Source: Selaginella tamariscina (lineage: Eukaryota; Streptophyta; Lycopodiopsida; Selaginellales; Selaginellaceae). Taken from it: a DNA stretch of 64,000 nucleotides. Position 1 is the stretch's first letter, and each line of letters begins with the position of its first letter. Under the pieces are notes generated by a model. It had not been told where the DNA came from. It saw only the letters and a list, made by a program, of their open reading frames with translations, and did not search any database. This document shows positions 41,701 to 53,498 of the stretch, piece after piece. The translations under genes were made by a program, and so were the position numbers. The stretch covers positions 248,001 to 312,000 of the forward strand of contig PUQB01000016.1 in assembly GCA_003024785.1 (NCBI GenBank), in the 5' to 3' direction.

Positions 41701-42570
41701 TATGTCCTCTGATGGACTATCCTGGAGCCACAGCGTGTTGTATTTGAAATCCTCTCGGAAATACTCCTTGCATATGAAACCCACGCAGTTGAGTACGTGC
41801 GTAATCTGCATATGATCTCCTTTTATGAGTACGATGTAGCTATTACAGAAAATATCCATAATATAATATATATAAATATGCTTATAATGTACCTTGTTTG
41901 CGCGGAGAGTATCACGATTTCTGGCAACAGCATCACTTCCCAGATAAATGTGTTCTGCCACCCTGGAGCATTCCTTCTCAAAGAAAGCAAATTTGTCCCG
42001 CTTCATCTGCATCTCTGTTGGCTCAGAAGAATCCCGACACCGTTGAACAGCAGCCAAATCGAGCTTGATTTCCAATCCTAAACACATACATTAAAATATC
42101 TGTGTGTGTACATATATACAAGATGAAATACAAAAACAATTCTCTCTACACGCTCGCAGATATATACAAATATAGAAATGTATACCGTTCTTCATACGGT
42201 TTGTTTCTCTCCTAGGAGTCAAGGGGGCCCAATCTTTTCCTTCATCGGTTCTCGTCTGCAACGGAGGTAAAGTTGGGCGATTTCTGCCCCGTGGCGTGAG
42301 CGGAAACGAGCTTCCTGATGATGGGTTTGCTCTCCCTGCATATGAAAATAGCAATGTAATAGACGTAAATGCGAGTGCACAACATATATGAAATATACCT
42401 GGACTCGAGGGGGCAGAATGTGAAGAAGTGTGAGATGAGGACCATGAAGAAGATCTCCAGAATCTCCTCTGTGGGTTGTTGTTAAGTAACTTCTCATCTT
42501 CCACACCATTATTTTCTTCCTCCTCAAGCGTTTCCTGAAGCCGGTTCTCTGTCATCATCGGCTCGCCCAT
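36076..42570 (-). CDS. MKP1: MAP kinase phosphatase MKP1-type (dual-specificity phosphatase + gelsolin-like)
   Basis: Twelve exons: 42570-42399, 42335-42186, 42077-41893, 41805-41479, 41327-41220, 40902-40647, 39838-39638, 39201-39031, 38476-38293, 37419-37304, 36948-36789, 36132-36076; about 694 residues. The N-terminus has the plant MKP1 stretch RFWRSSSWSSSHTSSHS and PPLQTRTDEGKDW. The phosphatase domain reads EHIYLGSDAVARN, ITHVLNCVGF, LWLQDSPSEDITSIL, and the active site VHCCQGVSRSTALVIAYLM (HCx5R), ending NPNMGFACQLLQ. A gelsolin-like region follows (LDSRGAFLVHVPSSIFVWVG), then a Ser-rich part and a second WVGRKA-type segment, ending MEGEETKDFWDN. MKP1 dephosphorylates stress-activated MAP kinases in the cytosol. 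Two joints need correction: one base too many in G5 (39760-39764) and one in the A5 at 39128-39132. Both restore phase at the next exon, so assembly error is likelier than a dead gene. Confidence 0.93.
38652..38712. repeat. (TA)n microsatellite in MKP1 intron
   Basis: About thirty uninterrupted TA units, just outside the exon 38476-38293. It is the longest pure dinucleotide tract in the window. Confidence 0.97.
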
Positions 42571-43164
42571 GTTAACAAGTCGCACTACCAGAGGAAATAT
42601 AGATATTAGCAAAAGCAATCATCCATAAGAAAAATAATGCTTTTATAACACAAAAATGCTGTTATCGGAAAATATATTGCATTAAAACATCTAATGATAT
42701 GAACATTACTAAAAACAAACATACCTTGCATTAGTTTCGACCCATTGAGAGAAGTTCTACAAGTTAAAGATTCCTTACACTAAGTTTTTACCTGTAAGAG
42801 AACAAAGGAAAATAAGAAACATGGAAAACCGAAGAAATGCAGCCTCTAGTTCATATTTAAAACAGTTAGTTGTTTAGTAAACGCTTACTACCTTAATGCA
42901 ACAAAATTAAATATTGAAGACTGTAGATATATATGAATCTGTATATCTTCTTCACACAAAAACAAGTATACGTGTGTACAAGCGCAGTATATAATTCTGA
43001 AGCTTACCAAAATTGCGAAAATCTACAGACTAGTAGGATATATGGACCATTGACGCCGCCGCCTCAGATGAACAGTGAAGAAATCCGTCTGGCATTCCTT
43101 CTCCATTCCGATGTTGATATGGGGCAGTGCGGAATCAAGCCACTGCCGCTTGCAAAGTCCTGTG
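42571..43164. promoter_or_regulatory. 5' region of the MKP1-type gene
   Basis: Likely 5' UTR with one or more introns (for example a donor-acceptor pair around 42725-42795) and promoter. No further coding sequence is supported. Confidence 0.4.
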
Positions 43165-43665
43165 TCCGTTTCTGTGCAGACTTCTTCGCATTTCGTTGCT
43201 CTTTTGTATAGATTCTCAAGGCGCTGGAGCCGCGAATCGACCAAGCCTCACCAGGGTCCCTGACTTATTCCGTCCGTTCCTGTGCAGATTTCCCCGCTCT
43301 TTTCTGCAGATTCTGAAGGCACTGGAGCAGCGCGAATCGATCAAGCTCCAAAATGCTCACTTTGAGCTTGGCCTAGGGTTCTTCGAGCTCCTTCCTGTGC
43401 AGATTTCTTCGCAGTTCTCGCTCCTTTGTGTAGATTCTTTAGGTGCTGCAGCAGCGACCTCTGCCGTTTCCCAAATCCTCACTTTGAGCCTGGCCTAGGG
43501 TTTCTCACTTGCTTCCTTATGTAGTCCTTCTCTCACATTCTACTGTTCGCTCACCTGTTGTGAAGATTTCGAGGCGCTGGAGCAGCGCCTTGGCGGCTTG
43601 ATCGAACAGAAGCTAGTAACAATGTGCTCCTTAGCCTAGGGTTCTTCGCTCCAGCAAATACAGAT
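43165..43665. repeat. Four ~110-150 bp imperfect tandem repeats
   Basis: Units begin near 43171, 43281, 43396 and 43550. Shared words are TTCCTGTGCAGATTTCTTCG, TTTGTGTAGATTCT, GGCGCTGGAGCAGCGCGAAT and GCCTAGGGTTCTTCG, with drift between copies. CTAGGGTT at the end of units is the kind of motif found near plant transcription starts. The array lies 0.6-1.1 kb upstream of the MKP1-type start codon and is more GC-rich than its surroundings. Confidence 0.85.
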
Positions 43666-43989
43666 TCATTTTTTTAAGTTTCTTTTTATTTCTCCTTATT
43701 TTTCCCCTTTTTATTTCTTTTTTATTTAGTCAAATTGCTGCCTGATCCCTGACGTGTCTTTTGGTGAGATGTCCGGTTCAATTCCAATATGTAATAGGGT
43801 CGTGGAAAACCATTCAATCAAGGGACCCTTGAACAGTGTATCAAATTTAATGTAATGACCAGCCATTTACACTAATTTTCTTTACAAATTTAAGTATAAT
43901 GTTAAGGGAATTGTGTTCACTTCTATATTTCCTTTACATATTTAAAAATTCAAATTTAAAGAAGTGGCGTACCAAAAACAAGATGAGAT

Positions 43990-44800
43990 TACAAAGCTGC
44001 CAGAATTGCATGCGCATTTTGTGTTGCCTCACTTAACTCTCTCAAATCCCTTTCAGGATCACTATACTTAACATATTGTCCTTAACGACGAAGTCATTTT
44101 ATCTTATATCTCCGTGACTCTAATGTAGCCTCAACATTTGCCCTGCCTTTGTTATTTAGGATATTGTGGATAATGACACATGCACTAAAGGTATTCAATA
44201 AATGACATAACGTCACCTTCAACTTACTATCAAGGCAACAAAACTTTTGCTTAAGAAGTACAAACACTTGTTCTAGCCATTGTAAATTGTTTGTTGAATG
44301 TGTCCTTACCAAGCATGAATTCAATCTCTATGATCACATGTTAGAATACAGAAAACATGTGTAACACAAAGGATTGTACCAAGATAAGGAATTAGTTGAT
44401 AACCCTTGGCGCTCATTATGTGTGTGTAATCAATAGCTCCAATAGTGTTGGGTAGATGCATAAACTGTTGACATATTGCAGTTGTCATCTTTATAAACAT
44501 AGTTACAACTATAAAAACACTAATGACAAACTTTTCACTTATGTCATTGTATTCAGAGTTCCTCACAAGTTGCATTAGCATAATAGCTACTCTTTTGCCC
44601 ACTTGAATAACAACCTTGTAGTTTATGTTAGCCCTTGCAATATCCTTCTTGATCACTTTGCATATCACTTGGAAAACCCTCTTAGACATGCAAAGTATCT
44701 TTGTCCAACGAAAGTTGTTGTAGTAAGACATCATGAACATATCCCACTGTGTCACTCCTCAACCTTACCCATCGTCACTTGGTTATGCTTTGTATAAGGG
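43990..44800 (-). mobile_element. PIF/Harbinger transposase remnant
   Basis: Minus-strand pieces match the Harbinger DDE nuclease family: MSYYNNFRWTKILCMSK, then MHLPNTIGAIDYTHI, where the catalytic Asp lies in the expected GxIDGTHI block with Tyr in place of Gly, then a frame change and RTHSTNNLQWLEQVFVLLKQ and ACVIIHNI-like ends (44094-44324). Stops and shifts show it is dead. The partner Myb-like protein of such elements appears in two parts at 45200-45495 and 53499-53930, on either side of a nested retrotransposon. Confidence 0.75.
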
Positions 44801-45199
44801 CTTGTTGTAATTCTCTATGTCATTGAGTAGATGCCTTAACATCCTATAGTTCAATGTCACTTAAGTCATCTTCATCTTTTTCTAAGTTGAAGTTGGTATC
44901 AACGAGAATGTACTGAGTGAAAAGGTTGAATGCACTAATTAATGACCAATAAAGTATTTCATTTAGTTGTCTCTCATCAACTCCCTAAAATTTCATAAAT
45001 AACTACATTGAAAACATTAAATTATTTCCAAAAAACAATATGAACTATAATAAACTATAATGCATGCTCCATATTTGTCTAATTGTTGTTGCCACTTCCA
45101 AACAACTACTACACAATCTTAATCATCGCCAGCAAACTTATCAATGGCTATGTTCTTTCCCCCCCCTCCCCCCTCAATGAACACAATCTCTTGAATTGT

Positions 45200-45495
45200 G
45201 TAGTCTTTTATTCCATCGTCTGCTCAAAATGGCGCTCAGTCATCTACATTTGTTGATGATGCCCCTTACCAACTACAAAGCAATCCCCATACTTCCTTTC
45301 TTCTTTCTCCTTCTAGTGCTTTCAAGTGTTCCATCTCCATCTTCATCCGAATTGCTCTCATTCATTGACATAATTGAACTCGCAATCGTCAAAGCTACAT
45401 TGTCGAAGTCATGCCTTTGACCTTGGAAGGAATGTAGTAGATCATATAATTCAATTTCCATGTTGAGCAACCCAAACTCTTTCAATTCTTACCTT
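45200..45495 (-). pseudogene. C-terminal piece of Harbinger Myb/SANT-like partner
   Basis: A minus-strand frame carries FGLLNMEIELYDLLHSFQG and an acidic stretch (MSMNESNSDEDGDGT) followed by RRRKKKG, typical of the charged tail of the Harbinger accessory protein. Its right end stops at the truncated LTR at 45496. The N-terminal half lies beyond the retrotransposon, at 53499-53930. The pairing is inference from order and strand. Confidence 0.5.
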
Positions 45496-46281
45496 GTGAG
45501 TGACAGTCTGGCTGGGTGTCATTAGGTATTTACAAGAAACTCTAAGCGAAGCTAGGACTTCCATTTAAAAAACTCTTCTCAGTTTGACATTCCAAAATAG
45601 GTTTTCCATTAACAGTTTGTCAAAAAACACCCCTAGGGTTGACATAACCCTAGGGTTTTCCTAATCCTAGGGGTTAGGGTTTAGGCATCTCATTTCATTA
45701 AGGACTGGCATTTCCATGCTAGTCCACTTACTCATTTAGGAAAACGGGGGGGGGGGGTCCGTCACATAAATAAAGTAGAGTATGTGTAGTGAGGCTTCAT
45801 GGGTTCAAAAGAGAGCTCGTCAACCTCTTATTGGTGCAAGCTAAGCTTATGTCGTCAAGGTGCAACCCTCTGTTGTGCTGCCCTAGTTTCCACACGACAG
45901 AGGTACCTCCCACCTTTGGGTTAGACTATTCTTATCATTGGCAAGATCTCGCATTTATGACCGGGTACGTCACTTCTAAAGAGTTAATCAAATTCCTTGG
46001 TTCGAAAACTTGTTCACAAGCTCAAAGGCATTGCCCGAATTCACATTCCGCAGAACTAGTGGTTGAGGCCTTGCTTTAGCTACCTTAACCACGCCAAGAT
46101 AGAAACGATACCTGTAGCCTAGCTAGTCCGCATATCCTAATTCACAAGGTGAGCCTCGTTCATGGACTTAGTCAGCTGGGGGCTTAAGTTCCTAAGGGTT
46201 GGGTTTCTAATATACTTTACCAGGTTTCTAGGGTTGGCACTTAGCAAGCCGCCTTTGTGGCACCAGGTAAAAACTCTGACA
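45496..46281 (+). repeat. 5' LTR, truncated at its start
   Basis: It aligns with the 3' LTR from about 52690 onward (shared TTAGGTATTT, AAGAAACTCTA, CCATTAACA, then GGGCTTCAT-like and ACTCTGACA end). The first ~125 bp of the 3' LTR have no partner here. Many point differences between the two LTRs suggest an old insertion. Confidence 0.85.
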
Positions 46282-47422
46282 ATTGGTATTGGAACAAGTT
46301 CTCTGCAGTTAGTAAGATTGTCTTAAGTCATAGGGTGTTTCAATGTTTAAATAACTTTTAATTCTTGATAAACTCTATTGCTTTTGGTTAACATATCTAT
46401 ATTCTATGTAGAGAATTTGATCATATGAGTTATCAATCTTTGGAGAACACTTGCTTAGTGAGTCGGCGTGAGATTCTAAGTATGTCTAAAAGTCTTATGC
46501 TGATTCAAGTTGATGCGTGTGGGTATATAACATGTGCAGGGTGTTTCCAACTTCATATTGGGAATATTCTAAGCATATTCTTTGAGTGTTGAAACTAGAG
46601 TTCAATACGATGAGCAAGAGAAAGCAACTAGAACCTGAGGCAAAGAGGGCTATCATAGAGGCTTAAAATGAGGAAATGGATAAAGCTGATCTAGGTCAAC
46701 CCCCTAGAGTTAGGCAACGGCCTGGTTGGCAAGAAATAATGATGGATGCCCTAAATGAACTTCGAAGAGATATTTTAGGGTTGAACGATCGAATCAGTAA
46801 TGTTGTTGATCGGATTCCAGCAGTTACCACATTACTAAATGTTTCATAACCAGACACACGAAGGAAGAAGAAGAAGTATGATCCAGAGTCAGGTTTCTCT
46901 TAATCGAATTCTTTGGCAGATAAAGGTGGTAGTGGTCCTAGTAAATTCAAGTCAGTCAAGCCTTCAGAATTTTTAGGTTTAAAAGACTACAAAATTCTAG
47001 ACTACTAGTTATATGATATGGAAAGTTATTTTGAGGCTACTTCTGTGAGAAAGATAGAAAAGGTTGCGTGTGCTAAGTAGTTTCTTAAAGGAGAAGTTAA
47101 GACTTGGTGGTAGATAGTTGAAGGTGAACCTGAATGTTGAAACAATTGGAAACACATGAAAAGAAAGATCAAAAAGCAGTATATGCTGGATGATCTTGGG
47201 TTGCAATTGCATGCTGATTTGGCAGTTTGTAGACAAGGAGTTCGAGGAAACCCAGTGGATCATGTTTATTGGTTTGAAAGTGTACAGTGTTTGCTTCATG
47301 ACCAGCTTGAATGAGAAGACGTGAAAGGAGATACTAAGGTACAAGCCAACAAGCTATCAAAAATGTCAGGAGGCAGCTCAAAAGGTTGCTTATGGCATGT
47401 TGTTAAAAGACTTGTATAATAA

Positions 47423-47440
47423 GGGGGGGGGGGGGGGGGG
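47423..47440 (+). repeat. G18 homopolymer
   Basis: Eighteen G in a row within the gag remnant of the gypsy element. Its length is likely uncertain in the assembly. Confidence 0.95.
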
Positions 47441-50270
47441 AGCAAAACATAAACCGAGGAGTTTTCCTCCAAAGTCTAGATTCAAAAGGTTTGATAAACA
47501 ATCGAATCAATCATCATCAATTCGAAGTGCAAGTCCCTTTGTCGACAGTTCCAAGTTTTTGGATACATCAAAACCCATCGGATTTTAGAAATCGTTAGTG
47601 TTACCACCACCTTAGCAGGCCAAGGGCTCGGCTCCAAAATTTGCTCCTTTGTAGTCTGCAAGCGGGTTCTAAAATGTCATAATTGCAACAAGCATTGTCA
47701 TTTTACTAAAAAATGTTGTGCACCTTCACAACAATTGAGTTATTTTAAGGCAATGGTAGAAGAGAAAGTTGTTGAACAAAAAACGCTTAAAGATATAAAA
47801 GATGAGTAAAAAGAGGTAATGTTATACCAAACACAACCTATCTTATTCGCTATTCAAGATAAAACTGACCCTTTACTATATTTGACAAGAAGGATACAAG
47901 GAGATTAAGTCCGAATGATGATCGATACTTGAGCAACATACAACTTTATATCGACTAGTCTAGCTCATTGATTAAATTTAGATGTAATAAAGATATGTGA
48001 AATAAAGATCAATTTTGGCAAAGGTTCTTAAAATATTAATAATATAGCAAGGGCAATTCCTGTCCAAATCAAATGTTAGAAGACTAAACTAGACTTAATT
48101 GTTTTGAATATAATGGGGTTTGACTTTGTTTTGGGTATGGAATGGTTTCATAAACATATAATCAAAATGAGGGGTTTCAGAGATAATCAAATCACACTTG
48201 TAACAAACAAAGAAGATATTAGAAAAACAACGCTCAAGATGGAGACGTTAACTAATAAGGATTGACTCAGTTGCGTAAGGTAGTTAAACATTGGGAACAT
48301 GTATTCTTACAATGGTTTTGGATACTGGTGAAGTTAAGATAGGAAATGGTTAAGAATCTGTTCCCGAACCTATTTTGGAAGTGTTGAACATGTTTAAGGA
48401 CGTGTTGCCAAAAGACTTGCCGCCTAAGTTACCTCCACATCGAAATGTGGACCACATGATAGAGATTTTGCCAGGTTTGTCTCCACCGGCAAGAGCCCCA
48501 TATCAGTTGAATCCTCAAGAGTTAATAGAATTGAAGAGACAGCTAACATAATTGATTGGTTAATGACACATTCAACCTAGTCGATTACCGATTCTATTTG
48601 TAATGAAAAAGGATGGTACGATGCAAATGTGTGTGGACTATCAAGCGTTGAACGCGATAATTATCAAAAATAAGTATCTTCTTCCACGAGTGGACGACTT
48701 ATGTGATAAGCTATTGAAAGCAAAGAATATACTTGAGATCTGGGTACCATCAGATTCAGGTAGTAGAAAATAACATTGAGAAGACTGCTTTTTGAATGTG
48801 TTATGGATCATTTGAGTTTCTAGTCTTGCCATTCGGGTTGTGCAATGCTCCATCAATTTTTTGCATAATGATGAATAATGTATTTAGAGACTATCTAGAC
48901 GAGTTTGTAATGGTGTATATTGATGACATTCTAATTTTCAATTTGACAATTAAGGAACATGTGAACACTTGGAAAAGGTGTTTTAAAGGTTAAGAGAGAA
49001 TCGGTTGTATGCAAGTGTGCATTTGGTTAAACCAAGATAGATTTCTTGGGACACTCAATCTCATATGGGAAGGTTGCCATGGATTCAAGGAAAATTCAAG
49101 CTATTACCGAGTGGACAATTTTGAAAGACGTGCATGAAGTCAGATCATTTCTTGGTTGACATGTTATTATCGTAAGTTCATAAAGATTACTCGAAGGTAG
49201 CAGCCCCATTGATAAATCTCACGAAGAACATTCCATGGCATTGGACTCTAGAGTGCCAACGTGCATTCGTCAAACTCAAAGAAGCTATCTTTCTGAGCCA
49301 GTTTTACAGTTGCCCATCTTTGAAAGTTCATTTGAAGTAGAATGTGACACTTTCAACTTTGTAATTGTGGTATATTGCAACAGAAAGGACATCAGTGTCC
49401 TTTTTCTCAAAAAAGTTGGATGCTGCACAAATTCAATGGCCTACTCACGAAAAGAGATGTATGCTATTGTTGCTTCCTTAGAGTATTGGCATCATTATCT
49501 TCCAAGTCATGGTACTGTGGTTTGGACAGATAGTATAACTCTAAGGTACTTTAAAACACAACCGAAGCTATCACCAAAGTATGCTAGATGATAGCAGAAG
49601 TTGACACAATTTCAGCTTGAAATCACACATAAAGCTAGAAAAGACAATGTGATAGCAGATGCACTCAATAGGAAGGGTCATCTTTATATTATGTCAGCAC
49701 CAGTGTCAACTTTGGTGGATGAATTTGTGACGGAGTATCCTCAAGACGAGTTTACTAAGGAGGCTCTGAACCTGGTAGCAAATAGGAAATAAGTTCATCA
49801 GTTACAAAAAGATGGTAATATTCCAACAGAAATAGAAAGTCGAAATGGATGCATTCAAACGAGCGCATTTCGCAATACGTGATAGAGTTCTTTATTATAA
49901 AGAAAGGAGACTCTATATTCCAAAAGGGATATGCAGGGAGAGGCTATTAAGAGAGCATCACGACGTTCCTTTGGCATGATATGGTGAAAGGCATAAGACG
50001 TTGTCTTTGTTGAAACAGGGATTCTAGTGGCCGGGTATGATAAACGATGTTGCCAAGTATGTTCCCCACATGTCAATAGGTGAAAAGTCGATTGCAAAAA
50101 TGAGCTGGGAAGTTGTAGTGTATACCAATTCCAGAACAACCATTTCAAAGTGTTACTTTGGACTTTATTATGGGATTGCCAATGCTCTCATGGTGGTGAT
50201 TGATTGGTTTTCAAAGGTTACTCATTTCATTCCAACTGTAGAGACAATGAATGCAAAACAAGCAACAAAG

Positions 50271-51253
50271 TGTGTGGTAACGTGTGGGGACTTCCTTTCC
50301 AGGGGTGCGACGCTTGTGGAATTTTGGAGTTGGAAAGACACTGTTTTTGGAAGTGTGTGTGTGCACAGGAAATTTGGGCTTGAGTCATGCGAGTGGTAAA
50401 ACAGGTTAGTCATCTGGATGCCTTAGTGAGCTAGGAGCTAGTCTGTTTAGGGGAGCACGTGGGTCACATCTCAAAGTCAGTTGGGGTGTGGGCGGTGACA
50501 GTGGACAGGGATGAGCTCCCAAGTTTCAGGCTAGGCCTTGCCTTGGATATGGTGGAAGAGCCACCAAGTATGGCGTCCACACAGTGGTATTTTATACGAG
50601 GATGTGCCATGTGGGCAATCTAGCACGCACAAAACGCAGGTGTGTTTAAGGACTAGAGGTGGTCGACCCAACGGACGGTGACTTTTTTTTGGATGACTCT
50701 CGTGTCAGCTGTTGCCTCACACCATGAAGTGGCATGGGAGCAAGGGATTTGAATGAGAGAGACTTGATGGAGAGGTTGTGGCTCTCGCTACTAGGGGTTA
50801 AATTACAAGATTAGGTAATATGGAGGTGGAGCCCTCCTAGATGACTTGTAGACTCTCGTTGATGTGCAGTACAATGCAAGCTGCAAGGTACGTTGGGAGG
50901 TATGATGCAGATGCTGATGCACGGGGTGACATGGCTGCCGATGTAGGTGGTGACGTGGTTGTTGATGTATGTGATGATGTGGCTGCTGACGTATGTGATG
51001 ATGTGGCTGCTGACGTATGTGATGATGTGGCTACTGACGTATGTGATGATGTGGCTGCTGACGTATGTGATGATGTGGCTTCTGACGTATGTGATGACAT
51101 GGTTGCTGAGGAGGTGTATGACGTGGAGGCTGAGGTGTATATAGAGTTTTGATGTAGCCAGAGAAATAGTTAGGCGGCATAGAACGTAGGGGAGTGAAAA
51201 CTTGGAATTGTTCGTTGTATTTTGCACCATGAATAAACTTCTAACATTCCATC
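50271..51253. mobile_element. ~1-kb insertion inside the gypsy integrase
   Basis: The integrase frame stops matching after MNAKQATK at 50270 and resumes with KQAAKLFFHE at 51254. The junctions share AAAACAAGCAACAAAG (50255-50270) and AAAACAAGCAGCAAAG (51254-51269), a 16-bp direct repeat with one difference, as expected for a target-site duplication. The insert starts TGTGTGGTAACG and ends near CATTCCATC; it encodes no transposition protein. A duplication this long does not suit an LTR element (4-6 bp) and suggests a non-LTR or other non-autonomous element. Confidence 0.7.
50945..51110. repeat. 24-bp minisatellite
   Basis: Six to seven units of GATGATGTGGCTGCTGAC plus GTATGT, with a few changes (CTACTGAC, CTTCTGAC). 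The period of 24 keeps all frames open, which creates spurious repeat-protein frames on both strands. It is inside the insertion at 50271-51253. Confidence 0.95.
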
Positions 51254-52563
51254 AAAACAAGCAGCAAAGTTATTCTTCCACGAGGTTGTAAGAGTGTGCA
51301 GGCTACTGAAAACGATGATCTCAGATCGGGATCCTTGATTTACGGGCAAGTTTTTGAGAATGTTGTTTAAGCAGTTTGGCATGATGTTGAAGTTCAATAC
51401 AACTTACCATCCACAAATAGATGGTCAAACGGAAAGGGTGAACCAACAAGTCAAGGACTATCTCAGATGCTATGTTCAAGGTGATCAACTTAATTGGGCT
51501 GAACACTTGGATATGGCTGAGGTATGTTACAATAACTCAACACACATTGCAATTAGGTGTAGCCCAATGGAGGTGTTAACGGGGAATAAGGGTGGTATTC
51601 TTCAGAGTATGGTGTTACGAAAAGACGATGTCAGAGTTTACTGGGCAATTATATCAGACATGGGAGGCCAATGGCCACAGCACAGGAAAGATATTGTCAG
51701 CGGTACAATAAATATTGACGGGATGTAGAGTATCAGGTTGGGAATATAGTATTGTTAAGTACTAGAAACCTAAAAGTTCCAGTGACTCTTTCGAGGAAAT
51801 TTCTATCACACTACATAGGTCCATACGAGGTGGTAAAGCAAGTAGGAAAGGTGGCTTATGAGATAGATCTTCCTTCAAAGTTGGGAACGTACACAATGTG
51901 TTTCATGTCAATTTGCTCGAACCATTCCACAAGGATGAGAAACATCCACAAAGATACAATAACCTACATCTGCCCCTTAAGCTAGTTGGTGAAGATAAGG
52001 AATACGAAGTCGAATCCATATTGAGTAAAAGAAAGGTTTATGGACCGCAAAAACGTTAGTTCAAGTATCTCGTCAAATGGAAGGGTTATCCGACATGTGA
52101 ATCGACATGGGAACCATTGGAGAATTTGCAAAATGTAATGGACTTGGTGAATAGGTTTGAGACAAGGTCTCAAGCTAATTAAGAAATAAAGTTTTATTTC
52201 TTCTTAACCTAAGGGTCGACAGACAACATTAACTAGAGGCCTCCGATATAAATTCTAGTTAACTTAAAGAAATTAACTAATTTATTGTTTGTGTTAAGTG
52301 ACAGACTTTGCAAACGTGCAAAAGGTCTCCAAGTGACTTCTTGTTGTAGGTGGTACCTTTAACAGCTAAACTAGACGCTTAATGAATGAAGGTTCTGAAG
52401 TACTTGACTTTGCATAATGCAAGGGGGGTAATGCAAATTATGTGAACTTTTTATTGACTCCGCATAGAGTGATTATCATTAGTTTTTAATTAATTTTTTC
52501 TAACCTAGTCTAGTCTTGGAGTTGTATGTTAATGAAGATGTTGACATTTTTAAAGGCGGGGAG

Positions 52564-53498
52564 TGTATCATAGTTTTTACTATGACTTGACCCTTTACTT
52601 TGGGGTTTGACTATTGTTACCTACTGAGTTGTGTGATAAACCCTAGATGTAAAAGAAATATGCCTGCATAGTGCACTTGGATATCTAGTGATGGTCTGAC
52701 CGGGTGTTATTAGGTATTTGCAAGAAACTCTAGGTAAAGCTAGCACTTCCATTTAGAAAACTCTCTTCGATTTAACATTCCAAAATAAGTTTTCCATTAA
52801 CAACTTGTCAGAAAAAGGGTTAGGGACATCCCATAACCCTAGGTTTGCCCTAACCCCACGCCCCTAATAGCCCCCTAGGGGTTAGGGTTAGGGTTAAGGT
52901 TTAGGCATCTCATTTCATTAAGGACTGGCATTTCTGTGCTAGTCCACTTACTCATTTAGGAAAACAAGGGGGGGGGGGAGGGCTTCGTCACATAAATAAA
53001 GTAGAGTATGTGTAATGAGGCTTCCTAGGTTCAAAAGAGAGCTCGTTAACCTCTTACCAATGCAAGCTAAGCTTGTGTCTTTAAGGCGCAACCCTCTATT
53101 GTGCCTCCCTAACTTCCACATGACAAGGGTACGTCCCACCTTTGGGTTAAACTATCCTTATTGTTGGCAAAATCTTGCCTTTGTGATCGGGTACGTCACT
53201 TTTAAGGAGTTAGTTAAATTCCTTGGTCCAAAAACCTGCTAAAGACATTGCCCGAGTTCACATTCTGTAAAACTAGTGGTTGAGGCCTTGCTCCGGTCGC
53301 CTCAACCACGCCAAGTTATGTATCCTAATTCACAAAATGAGCCTCGTTCATGGACTTGGTCAACTGAGGGTTTAAGTTTTTAAGGGTTGGGTTCCTAATA
53401 TAGGTTACTTTACCAGACTTTGTGGGGTTTCCAAAGAGGAGATTCCAGGGTTGGCACTTGGCAAGCCACCTTTGTGGCACCAAGTAAAAACTCTGACA
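52564..53498 (+). repeat. 3' LTR, complete
   Basis: It begins TGTATCATAG directly after the purine-rich AAAGGCGGGGAG and ends CTCTGACA. It includes a poly-G tract near 52970 and telomere-like GTTAGGGTTAGGGTTAAGG near 52876. Confidence 0.88.

Larger units (their letters stand above)
45496..53498 (+). mobile_element. Ty3/gypsy chromovirus, degraded, with LTRs
   Basis: Order on the plus strand: truncated 5' LTR (45496-46281), primer-site region from 46282 (TTGGTATTGGAAC), gag remnant (46617-47600), zinc knuckle near 47675 (CHNCNKHCHF), protease remnants near 47920-48150, reverse transcriptase 48380-49000 with [12 protein letters not shown] and VYIDDILIF, RNase H 49235-49680, integrase 49855-50268 and 51254-51600 (YHPQIDGQTERVNQ), and a chromodomain near 51990-52180 ([17 protein letters not shown]). 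The polypurine tract AAAGGCGGGGAG lies just before the 3' LTR (52564-53498, TG...CA). A chromodomain after integrase marks a chromovirus, which targets modified chromatin. Many stops show it is inactive. It interrupts the Harbinger remnant. Confidence 0.9.

Noticed and set aside
50841..51230. DDVAADVC-type and SSHIITYV-type repeat proteins
   Set aside because: Products of the 24-bp minisatellite in both strands; no start context or flanking coding sequence.
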